Below, piece by piece: positions 1-8,062 of a stretch of 64,000 nt of DNA; position 1 is the stretch's first letter, and each line of letters opens with the position of its first letter. Under the pieces are notes generated by a model. It saw nothing but the letters and a program-made list of their open reading frames with translations, was not told the DNA's origin and did not search any database. The DNA comes from Ancylobacter pratisalsi (GTDB lineage Bacteria; Pseudomonadota; Alphaproteobacteria; Rhizobiales; Xanthobacteraceae): positions 4,088,001 to 4,152,000 of the forward strand of contig NZ_CP048630.1 in the NCBI RefSeq assembly GCF_010669125.1. The letters are read 5' to 3'. The position numbers and the translations under genes were made by a program.

Positions 1-851
1 TCCAGCCGGTGCGGCCCGGCGAGGAGCGTTACGCACTGAGCTTCGCGGTGCCGGTGAACCATCCCGGCGTGCGACTGCTGTCGCGGCGCTCCTATGAGCA
101 GGGCGCGACGTCGGGCTACGACTACCCGCTCTCCAGCCATTTCGACGAAAACGACGCGGTGCTGTTCTTCGACGAGGTGCGGGTGCCTTGGGAACGGGTG
201 TTCGTGTGCGGAAACGTGGCGGCGGCGGCGGCGCAGTGGCACGGCACGCCCGCCCATGTGATGCAGAACTACCAGTCGCAGATACGGCTGATGGTGAAGA
301 TGCGGTTCCTGACCGGGCTCGCGCGCCGCATCGTCGAGATCAACGGCACGATCGAGGTTCCCCAGGTCCGGGGCATGCTCGGCAAGCTGGCGGCGCAGGC
401 CTCGCTGGTGGAAGGGCTGGTGGCCGGCATGGAGGCCGAGGGGCGCATGATCGGCGACTATTACGTGCCGAGCGCCCATCTGCTCTATGCCGCGCAAACG
501 CTGACCCAGGAACTCTACCCACTGTTCGTGATGGCGATCCGCGATCTCGCGGGCGGCGGCGTGATCATGCTGCCGTCATCGGTGGCGGACATGACCAGCC
601 TCCACACCCGCGACTATGTCGAGGCGACGCAGGTGTCCTCCATCGTCGACGCCGAAGAGCGGGTGCGCACGATGAAGCTGGCCTGGGACGCGCTCGGTTC
701 GGAATATGCCTCCCGGCATACGCAGTACGAGATGTTCTACGGCGGCGCGTCCTATGTGAACCACGCGCACATGCTGCGCACCTTCGACTGGGAGGCCGCG
801 CGCGCCCTGGTCGCCGGCGTGCTGCCGCCGCCGCTGGCCATGCCGCGCTAG
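1..851 (+). CDS. HpaB-family flavin-dependent monooxygenase, C-terminal part (cut by window start)
   Basis: The open frame enters from the left edge and ends at TAG 849-851, so only about 282 C-terminal residues are visible. It aligns along its whole visible length with the complete paralogue at 1620-3116: shared blocks include LLSRRSYE, HFDENDA against RFDENDA, QNYQ, and SRHTQYEMFY near the end. This is the 4-hydroxyphenylacetate 3-monooxygenase oxygenase-component fold (HpaB/PvcC family), which uses reduced FAD supplied by a separate reductase to hydroxylate small aromatic or heteroaromatic compounds. No reductase gene is seen in the window. The real substrate is unknown. It converges on the MarR gene. 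The family call is firm; the substrate is open. Confidence 0.9.
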   Translation, partial: QPVRPGEERYALSFAVPVNHPGVRLLSRRSYEQGATSGYDYPLSSHFDENDAVLFFDEVRVPWERVFVCGNVAAAAAQWHGTPAHVMQNYQSQIRLMVKMRFLTGLARRIVEINGTIEVPQVRGMLGKLAAQASLVEGLVAGMEAEGRMIGDYYVPSAHLLYAAQTLTQELYPLFVMAIRDLAGGGVIMLPSSVADMTSLHTRDYVEATQVSSIVDAEERVRTMKLAWDALGSEYASRHTQYEMFYGGASYVNHAHMLRTFDWEAARALVAGVLPPPLAMPR

Positions 852-927
852 GTCCTGCCCGGTAAAGGCATGAAGCGGCGGGCGCTCGCATTGTCGCCCC
901 GGTCAATCCTGTGGCGAGCCGCTTGCC

Positions 928-1458
928 TCAGCGCCCGGGCTGTCCTCCCGCGAGCGCTTCATTGAGCGCGTCGTCGCAGGAACCCAGCAGGCCATGGGTC
1001 ACCCGGCTGATCGACTTGAGATCGCGCCCGCCAAGTGTCTGAAACAAAATGTCATTTACCCGGACCTGCAGCGGCGCGATGTCGTTGAGCGCTGTCAGGG
1101 CCTGCTGGGTGAGAACCAGATTGACCCGGCGCCGGTCCACCGGATCGCCACGCTTCTCCAGCAGGCCGAGCGTATCGAGCCGGCGCGTCTCGGTGACGAT
1201 GAAGGGCACGCTTACGCGCAGGCGATCGGCAAGGTCGGTCACGGTGACGTCGCCGCCCATCTGAGAGAGCGTCATGAGGATGTTGTACTGCGGTGGAGTG
1301 AGGCCCATTGCCCGCGCGATCGCTTCGCGTATCTCCTGCAGCCGGCCGGCAAAGTCGACAAGTTCGCGGATCATTTCCCGAAAGACGTAGTCGCTTCCCT
1401 CGCTGAGCAGCGCGGGACGGGACGTGGTCAGCGGCCGTGGCTGGTCTTTCTCACCCAT
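928..1458 (-). CDS. MarR-family transcriptional regulator
   Basis: A 176-residue protein with a MarR winged helix: helices at about residues 30-60, then recognition segment TVTDLADRLRVSVPFIVTE and the wing motif GDPVDRRRVNLVLT, which matches the family's DxRxR wing. The ATG at 1456-1458 has GAGGAC six bases upstream. MarR proteins usually repress a neighbouring gene and release DNA when they bind a small aromatic ligand. The gene is divergent from the HpaB-type monooxygenase at 1620. That promoter carries a palindrome between its -35 and -10 boxes, so repression of the monooxygenase, relieved by its substrate, is the natural inference. The ligand cannot be told from sequence. Confidence 0.88.
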   Translation of the reverse strand: MGEKDQPRPLTTSRPALLSEGSDYVFREMIRELVDFAGRLQEIREAIARAMGLTPPQYNILMTLSQMGGDVTVTDLADRLRVSVPFIVTETRRLDTLGLLEKRGDPVDRRRVNLVLTQQALTALNDIAPLQVRVNDILFQTLGGRDLKSISRVTHGLLGSCDDALNEALAGGQPGR

Positions 1459-1563
1459 TCGGAGTCCTCATTCTGTCGTCCTGATGCCCCGAATTTGATT
1501 ACCGGATGCCGCGTCGCTCGCAAAGTCTGTTGAATTCATTATGTTCGTGAACGCACTGACTAA

Positions 1564-1591
1564 TTGACAAACCTAAGTAACTTATCATTAT
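1564..1591 (+). promoter_or_regulatory. Promoter of the HpaB-type gene with a MarR-type operator between the boxes
   Basis: A -35 box TTGACA (1564-1569) is followed after 16 bases by CATTAT (1586-1591). Between them lies the perfect palindrome TAAGTAACTTA (1574-1584). A dyad lodged between -35 and -10 is a classic repressor position, and the divergent neighbour is a MarR gene, so this is its most likely operator. The base calls are seen; the regulator pairing is inferred. Confidence 0.6.
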
Positions 1592-1619
1592 CATGGGCCG
1601 GTAGCGGAGATGCAGCCCC

Positions 1620-3116
1620 ATGTCACACAAGACAGCCGAAGACCACCTGCGCAGCCTGGACGACGGGAGGCGTGTCTTTATCGATGGAGAGCGGGTCGAG
1701 AAGGTCACCGAGCATCCCGCGTTTCGCAACGCGGCGCGCTCGGTCGCCGGGCTCTATGACTTCCAGAAGCGGCCGGAACAGCTTGAGAAAATGACGTTCG
1801 ACGCCGGTGGCGGGCGGCGTGTCAGCCGGTCCTGGGAGCTGCCGACGAGCTATGACGAGCTGGTGCGGCGGCGCGAGGCGCTGGTGAGCTGGGCCGAGCT
1901 GCACCATGGCTTCATGGGACGCTCGCCCGACCATGTCGCCTCAACGATTTCGGCGATGTATATGGGCGTTGATGTCTTCGAGGCCCATCAAGGCGGCCGG
2001 CCCGATGCGGTACGGGACTATTACGCCCATGCCCGCGACAACGATCTCTACATCTCCTACGTGATCATCGACCCGCAGGGCGACCGCTCCAAGGCGACCA
2101 GCGCGGAAGGAAATGCCGATCTGGCGGTGGCCATCGTCGACGAGGATGCCGGCGGCATCACCGTGCGCGGCTCGAAGATGCTGGGCACCGGGGCGGTGCT
2201 CTCCAACGAAATTCTGGTGACCACGCTGCGCCCGCTGAAGGCGGACGAAGCGCGCTACGCCTTTACCGCGGCGGTGCCGCTGAACCTTGCCGGCATGTCG
2301 CTGCTCTCGCGGCGCTCCTATGAGGGGGCGGCGTCTTCTTCCTTCGACTATCCGCTGGCCAGCCGGTTCGACGAAAACGACGCGCTGCTGTTCTTCGACG
2401 ACGTGAAGATTCCGTGGGACCGCATCTTCGTGCACCGCGATCCCACCTGCCAGCTTGCCCAATGGCACGACACGCCGGCGCATGCCTACCAGAACTACCA
2501 GGCCGAGATCCGGCTGCTGGTGAAGCTGCGCTTCCTCGTCGGGCTGGCGCGCAAGATCACCGAGACCATCGGCACGTATCATTTCCCGCAGGTGCGCGAG
2601 ACGCTGGGCGAACTGGCCGGCCATGTCGGCATGATCGAGGCTTTCGTGCACGGCATGGAGGCCAAGGGGCGGCATCGCGGGCGCTATTTCCTGCCCGATG
2701 CCGGGCTGGTCTATGCCGCGCAGGTGCAGTCCCAGCTGCTCTATCCGAAGATCATTCACTTCCTGCGCGAGCTGTCGGGTGGAGGCATGCTGATGCTGCC
2801 TTCCACGGTCGAGGATTTCGCTCACCCCGAAATCGGCCCCATGATCGCGCGCACCCAGTATTCGCCCCATCTCAGCTCCGAGGAGCGGGTGAAGCTGTTC
2901 AAGCTGGCCTGGGACGCGGTGGGTTCGGAATTCGCCTCGCGCCACACCCAGTACGAGATGTTCTATTCCGGCCCCCGGACCGTGACCACGGGGATGGCGT
3001 TCCGGACCTTCGACTGGGAGCAGGCGACCGGCGCGGTCGACACCATGCTTGCCAGCTACCCCACGCCCGACATCGCCCCCGCGCAACCGTCCGCCCCCGT
3101 TCGGCGTGCCGGCTGA
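1620..3116 (+). CDS. HpaB-family FADH2-dependent monooxygenase (4-hydroxyphenylacetate 3-hydroxylase family)
   Basis: At 498 residues it is full length for the family. The N-terminal half (about 10-270) carries the HpaB_N-type helices and a beta domain; the C-terminal half is the helical acyl-CoA-dehydrogenase-like part, ending with SRHTQYEMFY. The family hydroxylates phenols and related rings using FADH2 delivered by a partner reductase (HpaC type), which is not found here. The start ATG follows GGAG about eleven bases upstream. The gene is driven by the operator-bearing promoter described above and is 22 bases ahead of the aspartoacylase gene, so the two are probably co-transcribed. It is a diverged paralogue of the gene at 1-851. 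Substrate options include hydroxyphenylacetate-like or N-heterocyclic compounds. Confidence 0.92.
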   Translation: MSHKTAEDHLRSLDDGRRVFIDGERVEKVTEHPAFRNAARSVAGLYDFQKRPEQLEKMTFDAGGGRRVSRSWELPTSYDELVRRREALVSWAELHHGFMGRSPDHVASTISAMYMGVDVFEAHQGGRPDAVRDYYAHARDNDLYISYVIIDPQGDRSKATSAEGNADLAVAIVDEDAGGITVRGSKMLGTGAVLSNEILVTTLRPLKADEARYAFTAAVPLNLAGMSLLSRRSYEGAASSSFDYPLASRFDENDALLFFDDVKIPWDRIFVHRDPTCQLAQWHDTPAHAYQNYQAEIRLLVKLRFLVGLARKITETIGTYHFPQVRETLGELAGHVGMIEAFVHGMEAKGRHRGRYFLPDAGLVYAAQVQSQLLYPKIIHFLRELSGGGMLMLPSTVEDFAHPEIGPMIARTQYSPHLSSEERVKLFKLAWDAVGSEFASRHTQYEMFYSGPRTVTTGMAFRTFDWEQATGAVDTMLASYPTPDIAPAQPSAPVRRAG

Positions 3117-3138
3117 CGAGCGATCTACCGAGGAACTT

Positions 3139-4134
3139 ATGGACGATCTCACTCTCGAAGGTTTCACCGTCGCCCCCGGCCAGCGCCTGAAGGCGCGGGT
3201 GCCCGCGCTCGAACTGGCCGACGGCACCGTGATCAGCCTGCCGCTGATCCTGATCAACGGCGTCCGCCCCGGCCCGCGCATCTATATCGGCGCCGGCATT
3301 CATGGCGACGAGGTGAACAGCGTCGCGCTGGTGACACGGGCGCTCGCGACCATCGACCCGGCCCAGCTGGCGGGCAGCGTCGTCTGCGTGCCGGTGCAGC
3401 AGCCGCTGGCGCTGCAGGCCGATCATCGCCTGCCGCTGGCGCAGTATCTGAAGTCCCCGCTCGACCAGGTGCCGGCCGATGCCTGGACCTGCTTTCCCGG
3501 CGACGCCAATGGCAACATCGCGCAGGTGATCGCGGCGAAGCTGTTCGGCATGATCACGCAATGCGATGTCGCGCTCGACGTGCACACGCCAACGCGCGGG
3601 GGCAAGTACGTGCCCATCGCCATCCTGCCGCACCACGGCATGGGCGCGCACGCCAAGCGCGCCGAGGAACTGGCGCACCTGCTGGCGACCGGCTGGATCG
3701 TGCGCGGCGAGCGCGGCATGTATGTCAGCGAGGGCATACTCTGCGTCGAGGCGACCCGTGCGGGCGTGCCCTGTTTCACGTTCGAGATCGGCGAGGGCGG
3801 GCGGCTCGACATGGACTTTGTCGAAACCGGCACGCAGTGCGTGCTGAACCTGCTGCGCGGCCTCGACATGATCCCCGGCGTGCGCGTGGAGCCGGCAGTC
3901 ACGCATGTCATGCGCGATTTCGTGGGAATCCGCGCCAGCCATGGCGGCGTGCTGGTGACCGAGGTCAAGCTCGGGCAGGCCGTAAGCCGCGGGCAGCGGC
4001 TCTGCCGCATATTCGACGTGTTTGGCGATCTGGCTGAAGAGGTACTGGCGCCGGTCGACGGGCTGTTCGTGCGGGCGACGACGCTCGGGACGGTGTCGCG
4101 CGGGGAACGCGTGGCGACTCTCGGCGTGCTGTGA
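3139..4134 (+). CDS. Succinylglutamate desuccinylase/aspartoacylase-family zinc amidohydrolase
   Basis: This 331-residue protein has the M14-like zinc carboxypeptidase signature of the AstE/AspA family. GIHGDE supplies the first His and Glu ligands and DVHTPT the second His. A C-terminal beta domain (about 260-331) contains the SHGGVLV and APVDGLF stretches typical of the family. Such enzymes cleave an amide bond between an acyl group and an amine or amino acid. The ATG at 3139 is preferred over an upstream frame opening at 3049 because GAGGAA sits just ahead and the extra residues are proline-rich overlap with the previous gene. Its place after a monooxygenase suggests it deacylates an intermediate or substrate. 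The exact amide is unknown. Confidence 0.88.
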   Translation: MDDLTLEGFTVAPGQRLKARVPALELADGTVISLPLILINGVRPGPRIYIGAGIHGDEVNSVALVTRALATIDPAQLAGSVVCVPVQQPLALQADHRLPLAQYLKSPLDQVPADAWTCFPGDANGNIAQVIAAKLFGMITQCDVALDVHTPTRGGKYVPIAILPHHGMGAHAKRAEELAHLLATGWIVRGERGMYVSEGILCVEATRAGVPCFTFEIGEGGRLDMDFVETGTQCVLNLLRGLDMIPGVRVEPAVTHVMRDFVGIRASHGGVLVTEVKLGQAVSRGQRLCRIFDVFGDLAEEVLAPVDGLFVRATTLGTVSRGERVATLGVL

Positions 4135-4288
4135 CGGCCCTGGGGGCCGCGTGATGGCGGGTGGCGCTGTTCTGGGCAGCGCCTCCCGATTTGCCTTTCC
4201 CCTGTGCAGGGGTCGGGTGTCAGGGAGCGGAAATGCCCCGGACGGGTGTGTGCGATCGTTGGCATAGGAATTGCTGACATTGATCATC

Positions 4289-4306
4289 ATGCAAGAAAAA
4301 TTGCAT
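4289..4306. promoter_or_regulatory. ATGCAA-N6-TTGCAT inverted repeat, probable operator of the ABC importer
   Basis: Six-base perfect arms lie 69 bases ahead of the solute-binding protein start. Directly after it, CGATTTAAATCG (4308-4319) is a second perfect dyad. The first motif recurs at 8013-8029 in front of hyuA, beside the XRE-cupin regulator gene, which makes that regulator the best candidate to bind here. Confidence 0.6.
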
Positions 4307-4374
4307 GCGATTTAAATCGATTGCCAATTCAAGGCCGGCGGTTCGAGCCGTGGCCGCACACCCAGGAGACGGAA

Positions 4375-5238
4375 ATGAGCGTTCGCCTTTCCCTTGCTGC
4401 CGCCGCGACATTCGCGGCGGGGCTGCTGGTTGCCAGCAGTGCCTTTGCGGCCGACCCTGCCTGCGAGCCGGACAAGGTCGCCACCAAGTACCCCTCGCTC
4501 GCCGGCAAGACGGTGACATTCGGCGCCGATCCGCAGACGCCGCCTTATGTGGCGCGCGACGGCATGGACATGAACAAGCTCAGCGGCATCGCGGTCGACA
4601 TGGCCAAGGCGGTGATGGACTGCGCCGGCGTGAAGTATGAATTCACCCTCGGGGCGTGGTCGGGAATCCTGCCGGCGGTAAGCTCGGGCCAGATCGATGC
4701 GATGTGGGATGACCTCTACTACAAGCCCGACCGCGCCAAGAACGTGGACTATGTGATGTACATGGGCGCGGGCACCGGCGTGCTGGTTCCCGATGGCAAC
4801 CCGAAGAAGCTGGAGAGCCTTGCCGACTTCTGCGGCAAGACCGTCGCCTATGGCGTCGGCTCGATCGAGGAAGCGGCGACGCTGAAGCAGCAGGAAACCT
4901 GCAAGGCCGAAGGCAAGGAGCCGATCACCACCATGCCGTTCCAGGATCTCGCGGCGGGCCTGCGCCTGCTGGAGAGCGGGCGCACCGACGCGATGATGTG
5001 GGACCTCGGCTATATCGACTTCATGGCCAAGAGCAATCCGGGCAAGTTCACCCGCGCCTTCGGCATCGTCTCCGGCTTCCAGATCGGCGTCGGCGTCGGC
5101 AAGGGCAAGGATGATCTGGTCAAGGCGATCTATGACGGCATCCGCGTCATCCAGGCCGACGGGACCCAGAAGAAGATCTTCGCCAAGTACAACACCGATC
5201 CCTCGCTGGAAATTCCGGCCGAGATCCGTACCAAGTGA
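4375..5238 (+). CDS. Amino-acid-type ABC transporter periplasmic solute-binding protein (family 3)
   Basis: A 287-residue secreted protein. The first 27 residues form a signal peptide ending ASSAFA before ADPACEP. The rest is a family-3 (polar amino acid) binding protein: SGIAVDMAKAVMD near residue 70, the W-SGILPAVSSGQIDAM stretch, a hinge after VLVPDG, and GLRLLESGRTDAMMWD. The ATG at 4375 is chosen because it starts the signal peptide and has GGAGACGG upstream; the frame is open further 5' but without such features. It captures substrate for the permease-ATPase at 5375. A 13-bp hairpin sits between the two genes, and an ATGCAA/TTGCAT dyad precedes this gene. The family suggests an amino acid or cyclic amino-acid derivative as ligand. 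Confidence 0.9.
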   Translation: MSVRLSLAAAATFAAGLLVASSAFAADPACEPDKVATKYPSLAGKTVTFGADPQTPPYVARDGMDMNKLSGIAVDMAKAVMDCAGVKYEFTLGAWSGILPAVSSGQIDAMWDDLYYKPDRAKNVDYVMYMGAGTGVLVPDGNPKKLESLADFCGKTVAYGVGSIEEAATLKQQETCKAEGKEPITTMPFQDLAAGLRLLESGRTDAMMWDLGYIDFMAKSNPGKFTRAFGIVSGFQIGVGVGKGKDDLVKAIYDGIRVIQADGTQKKIFAKYNTDPSLEIPAEIRTK

Positions 5239-5269
5239 CGTGACGGTCTGAGCCGATACGGCATCGTGC

Positions 5270-5299
5270 CATGCCGGAACGGAGACCCGTTCCGGCATG
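5270..5299 (+). other. Intercistronic stem-loop between binding-protein and permease-ATPase genes
   Basis: A perfect 13-bp stem, CATGCCGGAACGG against CCGTTCCGGCATG, closes a four-base AGAC loop. No T-tract follows, so it is not a standard intrinsic terminator. Such hairpins after binding-protein genes are known to protect upstream mRNA and raise binding protein over membrane components; that role is inferred here. Confidence 0.65.
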
Positions 5300-5374
5300 T
5301 GCTCGTCTTGAGCCTGACCGGACGGTGCCGGGCCGGCCCGGTTTCCGTCGGTCGGCTGCAACGGAGACTTCCCT

Positions 5375-7201
5375 ATGACACGATCTGCCAGGATGGCTGC
5401 CCGCAGGACCCGCGCGCTCAGGCTGATTGCGGGCGTGAGCGTGCTGGTCGTGGCCGGCGCGGGCGTGGCCCTCGCCCAGGCGCAGGGGCAGTCTATCCAG
5501 GACATGGCGAGCGGCCTGATGGTGCGCGACCCCTATGCCGAGATGGCGTTCGGCTGGTTCTGGGAGTTCCTCAACTATTGCCGCTCCAGCTTCCTGTGGG
5601 CGGGGGCCTGGGTGGCGGTGCAGATTACCGCGATCTCGATGACGCTCGGGCTGCTGCTCGGGCTGGTGCTGGCGCTGATGCGTCTTTCCTCGCAGAAGCT
5701 GGTGAACGGGGCCGCCTGGCTCTACATCTTCTTCACCCGTGGCACGCCGCAGCTTCTGCAGCTCGTGTTCATCTTCAACGCGCTGCCGTTCATCGGGCTG
5801 CGCTTCGACAGCTTCACCACGGCGGTGGTCGGCTTTTCGCTGAACCAGGCCGCGTTCAGCGCCGAGATCATTCGCGGCGGCATCCTGTCAGTGAACCGCA
5901 ACCAGTCGGTCGCGGCGAGTTCGCTGGGCATGGGGCCGTTCCTCACCCTGCGCCGGATCATCCTGCCGCAGGCGATGCGCGCGATCCTGCCGGGGATCGG
6001 CAACGACACGATCAGCATGCTGAAGCTGACCTCGATCGCCTCGATCGTGTTCGTCAACGAACTGACCTTCCGCTCGCAGCAGATCGTCGGCCAGAACAAC
6101 AAGTTCTTCACCGTCTTCGCCGCGACCTCGGTGATCTACCTCCTCATGGTGAGCGTGATCTCGGTGGCGCAGGCCTTTGCGGAACGGCGCTTCGACCTGG
6201 AGAAGGACACCCGCTCCAATGCCGGCGCGATGAACCGCATGCTCGGCTTCCGGCTCAGCCGCGAGGAGGCGGTGCCGGATGCGGGCGCTCTCGCCGCTGC
6301 CGGGGAGCTGGAGGGCGCGGACAGCACCTCGCACGACAGCGCGGCCGAAGCGGCGGCTGCGGCGGCGAGCGATTCCGACGACCTGTTCCGGACCATCGTC
6401 AACGCCGATGCCGACCCGGTGCCGCGCGGCGAGCCGCTGGTGGTGTGCCACAACGTCCAGAAGGACTACGGCGCCAACAAGGTGCTGCGCGGCGTCGACC
6501 TGACGGTGAAACGCGGCGAGGTGGTTGTGCTTCTGGGGCCGAGCGGCTCGGGCAAGAGCACGTTCCTGCGCACCATCAACCATCTCGAGCCGGTGGACTG
6601 GGGCACCATCACGGTCGGGGGCGACTATGTCGGCTATGAGCCCGGACCGGGCGGCCAGCCGCGCCCCACCGGGCGGCTGGCACGGGCGCGCGCGCGGGCC
6701 CGCATTTCGATGGTGTTCCAGCACTTCAACCTGTTCAACCACCTGACGGCGCTGGAAAACGTGATGGAAGCTCCGGTACGGGTGTTCGGCGTGCCGGCGT
6801 CGCAGGCCCGCGAAACCGCGCTGCGCCTGCTGGCGGCGGTGGGGTTGCAGAACCACGCGAACCACCTGCCGCACCGGCTTTCCGGCGGGCAGCAGCAGCG
6901 GGTGGCGATCGCCCGCGCGCTGGCGACATCGCCGCGGGTGATGCTGTTCGACGAGCCGACCTCGGCGCTCGATCCGGAACTGGTCGGCGAGGTGCTTGGC
7001 GTCATGCGCAAGCTCGCCGATGCCGGCATGACCATGATCGTGGTGACCCACGAGATCCGCTTCGCCCGCGAGGTCGCGGACCGCGTGGTGTTCATGGATG
7101 CAGGCGTGGTGGTCGAGGAGGGGCCGCCGGAGATGGTGATCGACAATCCGAGCCAGGAGCGCACGCAGCGCTTCCTGCGCGCGGTCAATCACGGCGCCTG
7201 A
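5375..7201 (+). CDS. Fused amino-acid ABC transporter permease and ATPase in one polypeptide
   Basis: The 608-residue protein joins two normally separate subunits. Residues about 10-35 look like a signal or first membrane segment. Residues 70-275 are a HisM/GlnP-type permease with the EAA loop [20 protein letters not shown] linker of about 70 residues, rich in Ala, Ser and Asp, follows. Residues 355-600 are a GlnQ-type ATPase with Walker [10 protein letters not shown] (about 388-396), Q-loop VFQHFNLF, signature LSGGQQQRV, Walker [14 protein letters not shown] and switch VVTHE. The frame is continuous with no sign of a frameshift. A homodimer would supply two permease and two ATPase units, enough for a complete importer with the binding protein at 4375. 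It lies just ahead of the hyu operon, pointing to import of its substrate. Confidence 0.93.
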   Translation: MTRSARMAARRTRALRLIAGVSVLVVAGAGVALAQAQGQSIQDMASGLMVRDPYAEMAFGWFWEFLNYCRSSFLWAGAWVAVQITAISMTLGLLLGLVLALMRLSSQKLVNGAAWLYIFFTRGTPQLLQLVFIFNALPFIGLRFDSFTTAVVGFSLNQAAFSAEIIRGGILSVNRNQSVAASSLGMGPFLTLRRIILPQAMRAILPGIGNDTISMLKLTSIASIVFVNELTFRSQQIVGQNNKFFTVFAATSVIYLLMVSVISVAQAFAERRFDLEKDTRSNAGAMNRMLGFRLSREEAVPDAGALAAAGELEGADSTSHDSAAEAAAAAASDSDDLFRTIVNADADPVPRGEPLVVCHNVQKDYGANKVLRGVDLTVKRGEVVVLLGPSGSGKSTFLRTINHLEPVDWGTITVGGDYVGYEPGPGGQPRPTGRLARARARARISMVFQHFNLFNHLTALENVMEAPVRVFGVPASQARETALRLLAAVGLQNHANHLPHRLSGGQQQRVAIARALATSPRVMLFDEPTSALDPELVGEVLGVMRKLADAGMTMIVVTHEIRFAREVADRVVFMDAGVVVEEGPPEMVIDNPSQERTQRFLRAVNHGA

Positions 7202-7219
7202 GAGGCGGCCTTGCGGGGG

Positions 7220-7248
7220 CCCTGCCGGCCGAAGCCGACACGGCAGGG
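7220..7248. terminator. Hairpin between convergent genes, possible terminator
   Basis: CCCTGCCG (7220-7227) pairs with CGGCAGGG (7241-7248); the 13-base loop can fold further as GGC-CGAA-GCC. It lies between the end of the permease-ATPase gene and the end of the convergent regulator gene. Only TTCCTC follows on the plus strand, so termination is plausible but not strong. Confidence 0.4.
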
Positions 7249-7252
7249 TTCC

Positions 7253-7843
7253 TCAGAAGGTCGGCGGGGTGTTGACCCAGATGACGCGGCAATTCTCGTT
7301 GCCGGAGGCGCGATAGCTGTGGATGCGGTCCGACTGGAAGAAGAAGCTGTAGCCGGTCTGCACCCGGTAGTGCTCGCCCTCGACGTGGAGTTCGAGTTCA
7401 CCGGAAAGAATGTAGCCAACCTCTTCGCCCGCATGCTGGAACGGCCCGCACATCGGCCCATGCGCCGGCATTTCCAGAAGCAGCCCTTCGAGCTGGCGGT
7501 GTTCGGCGAAGGGGGTGAGGATCTCCGCGGTGCTGCCGTCGCCTTCCTCGGCCGCGCGGGTGTAACGCGGCCGGTTGTTGGGCCCGTAGATGGTGCAGAT
7601 CTGCTCTTCCTTGGGGTCGATCAACGCCGCGACATTGACGTTGAGCGCCTTGGAAAGCCGGTGCAGCGTGCTCAGCGAGGGCACCACCAGCGCGTTCTCG
7701 ATGCGCGAGAGCAGGCTCTCGGAGCAGCCGGCCATGGCGGCGAGGTCCTTGAGGCGGAGCCGGTGCAGCCGGCGCAGATAGCGCACGCGGGGGCCGACGG
7801 CGGCCACGCCTTGATCGACTTTGTCGGCTTCCGAATTGACCAT
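7253..7843 (-). CDS. XRE-family regulator with C-terminal cupin domain
   Basis: A 196-residue protein. An N-terminal helix-turn-helix (about 15-70) has KDLAAMAGCSESLLSRIEN as its core. A C-terminal cupin (about 110-190) has GPFQHAGEEVGYILSGELEL and DRIHSYRA. This architecture (PuuR-like) binds a small molecule in the cupin and usually represses catabolic genes. The ATG at 7841-7843 is chosen because GAAGG lies upstream; the frame remains open to 8038, but that longer form would overlap the hyuA promoter and lacks family-like sequence. The gene is divergent from hyuA. Several ATGCAA half sites fill the gap and recur before the ABC importer, so it probably controls both units and itself. Confidence 0.9.
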   Translation of the reverse strand: MVNSEADKVDQGVAAVGPRVRYLRRLHRLRLKDLAAMAGCSESLLSRIENALVVPSLSTLHRLSKALNVNVAALIDPKEEQICTIYGPNNRPRYTRAAEEGDGSTAEILTPFAEHRQLEGLLLEMPAHGPMCGPFQHAGEEVGYILSGELELHVEGEHYRVQTGYSFFFQSDRIHSYRASGNENCRVIWVNTPPTF

Positions 7844-7991
7844 TGCCGCCTTCAAACCTCTTGCCGCCAGATCTCGGCACGCTGCCGGATTTCGATCTGT
7901 TCGGCCTCGATTCCCGGCCGACCGAACAATTTTTCTAGCAGAACCAATTTCACTTGTGCACCGCGCAAGTCGCACAGGATCACTGAGGGTG

Positions 7992-8037
7992 ATGCAAATG
8001 TAATTGATTAATATGCAACTCTTTTGCATAGAATGCA
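7992..8037. promoter_or_regulatory. Cluster of ATGCAA/TTGCAT half sites between regulator gene and hyuA
   Basis: ATGCAA occurs at 7992-7997 and 8013-8018, 21 bases apart (two helical turns). The second copy forms a dyad with TTGCAT at 8024-8029 (five-base spacer), and ATGCAT follows at 8033-8038. A weak -35-like TTGATT (8004-8009) overlaps. The same dyad stands before the binding-protein gene at 4289-4306. It probably binds the XRE-cupin repressor. Confidence 0.65.
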
Positions 8038-8062
8038 TATGGGCTGGATGGAGTCAGGTAAA

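Noticed and set aside
6230..6440. Possible frameshift joining two genes in the permease-ATPase chain
   Set aside because: The frame is continuous, the linker is Ala/Ser/Asp-rich as in true linkers, and both halves have complete motifs, so a fusion is the simpler reading.
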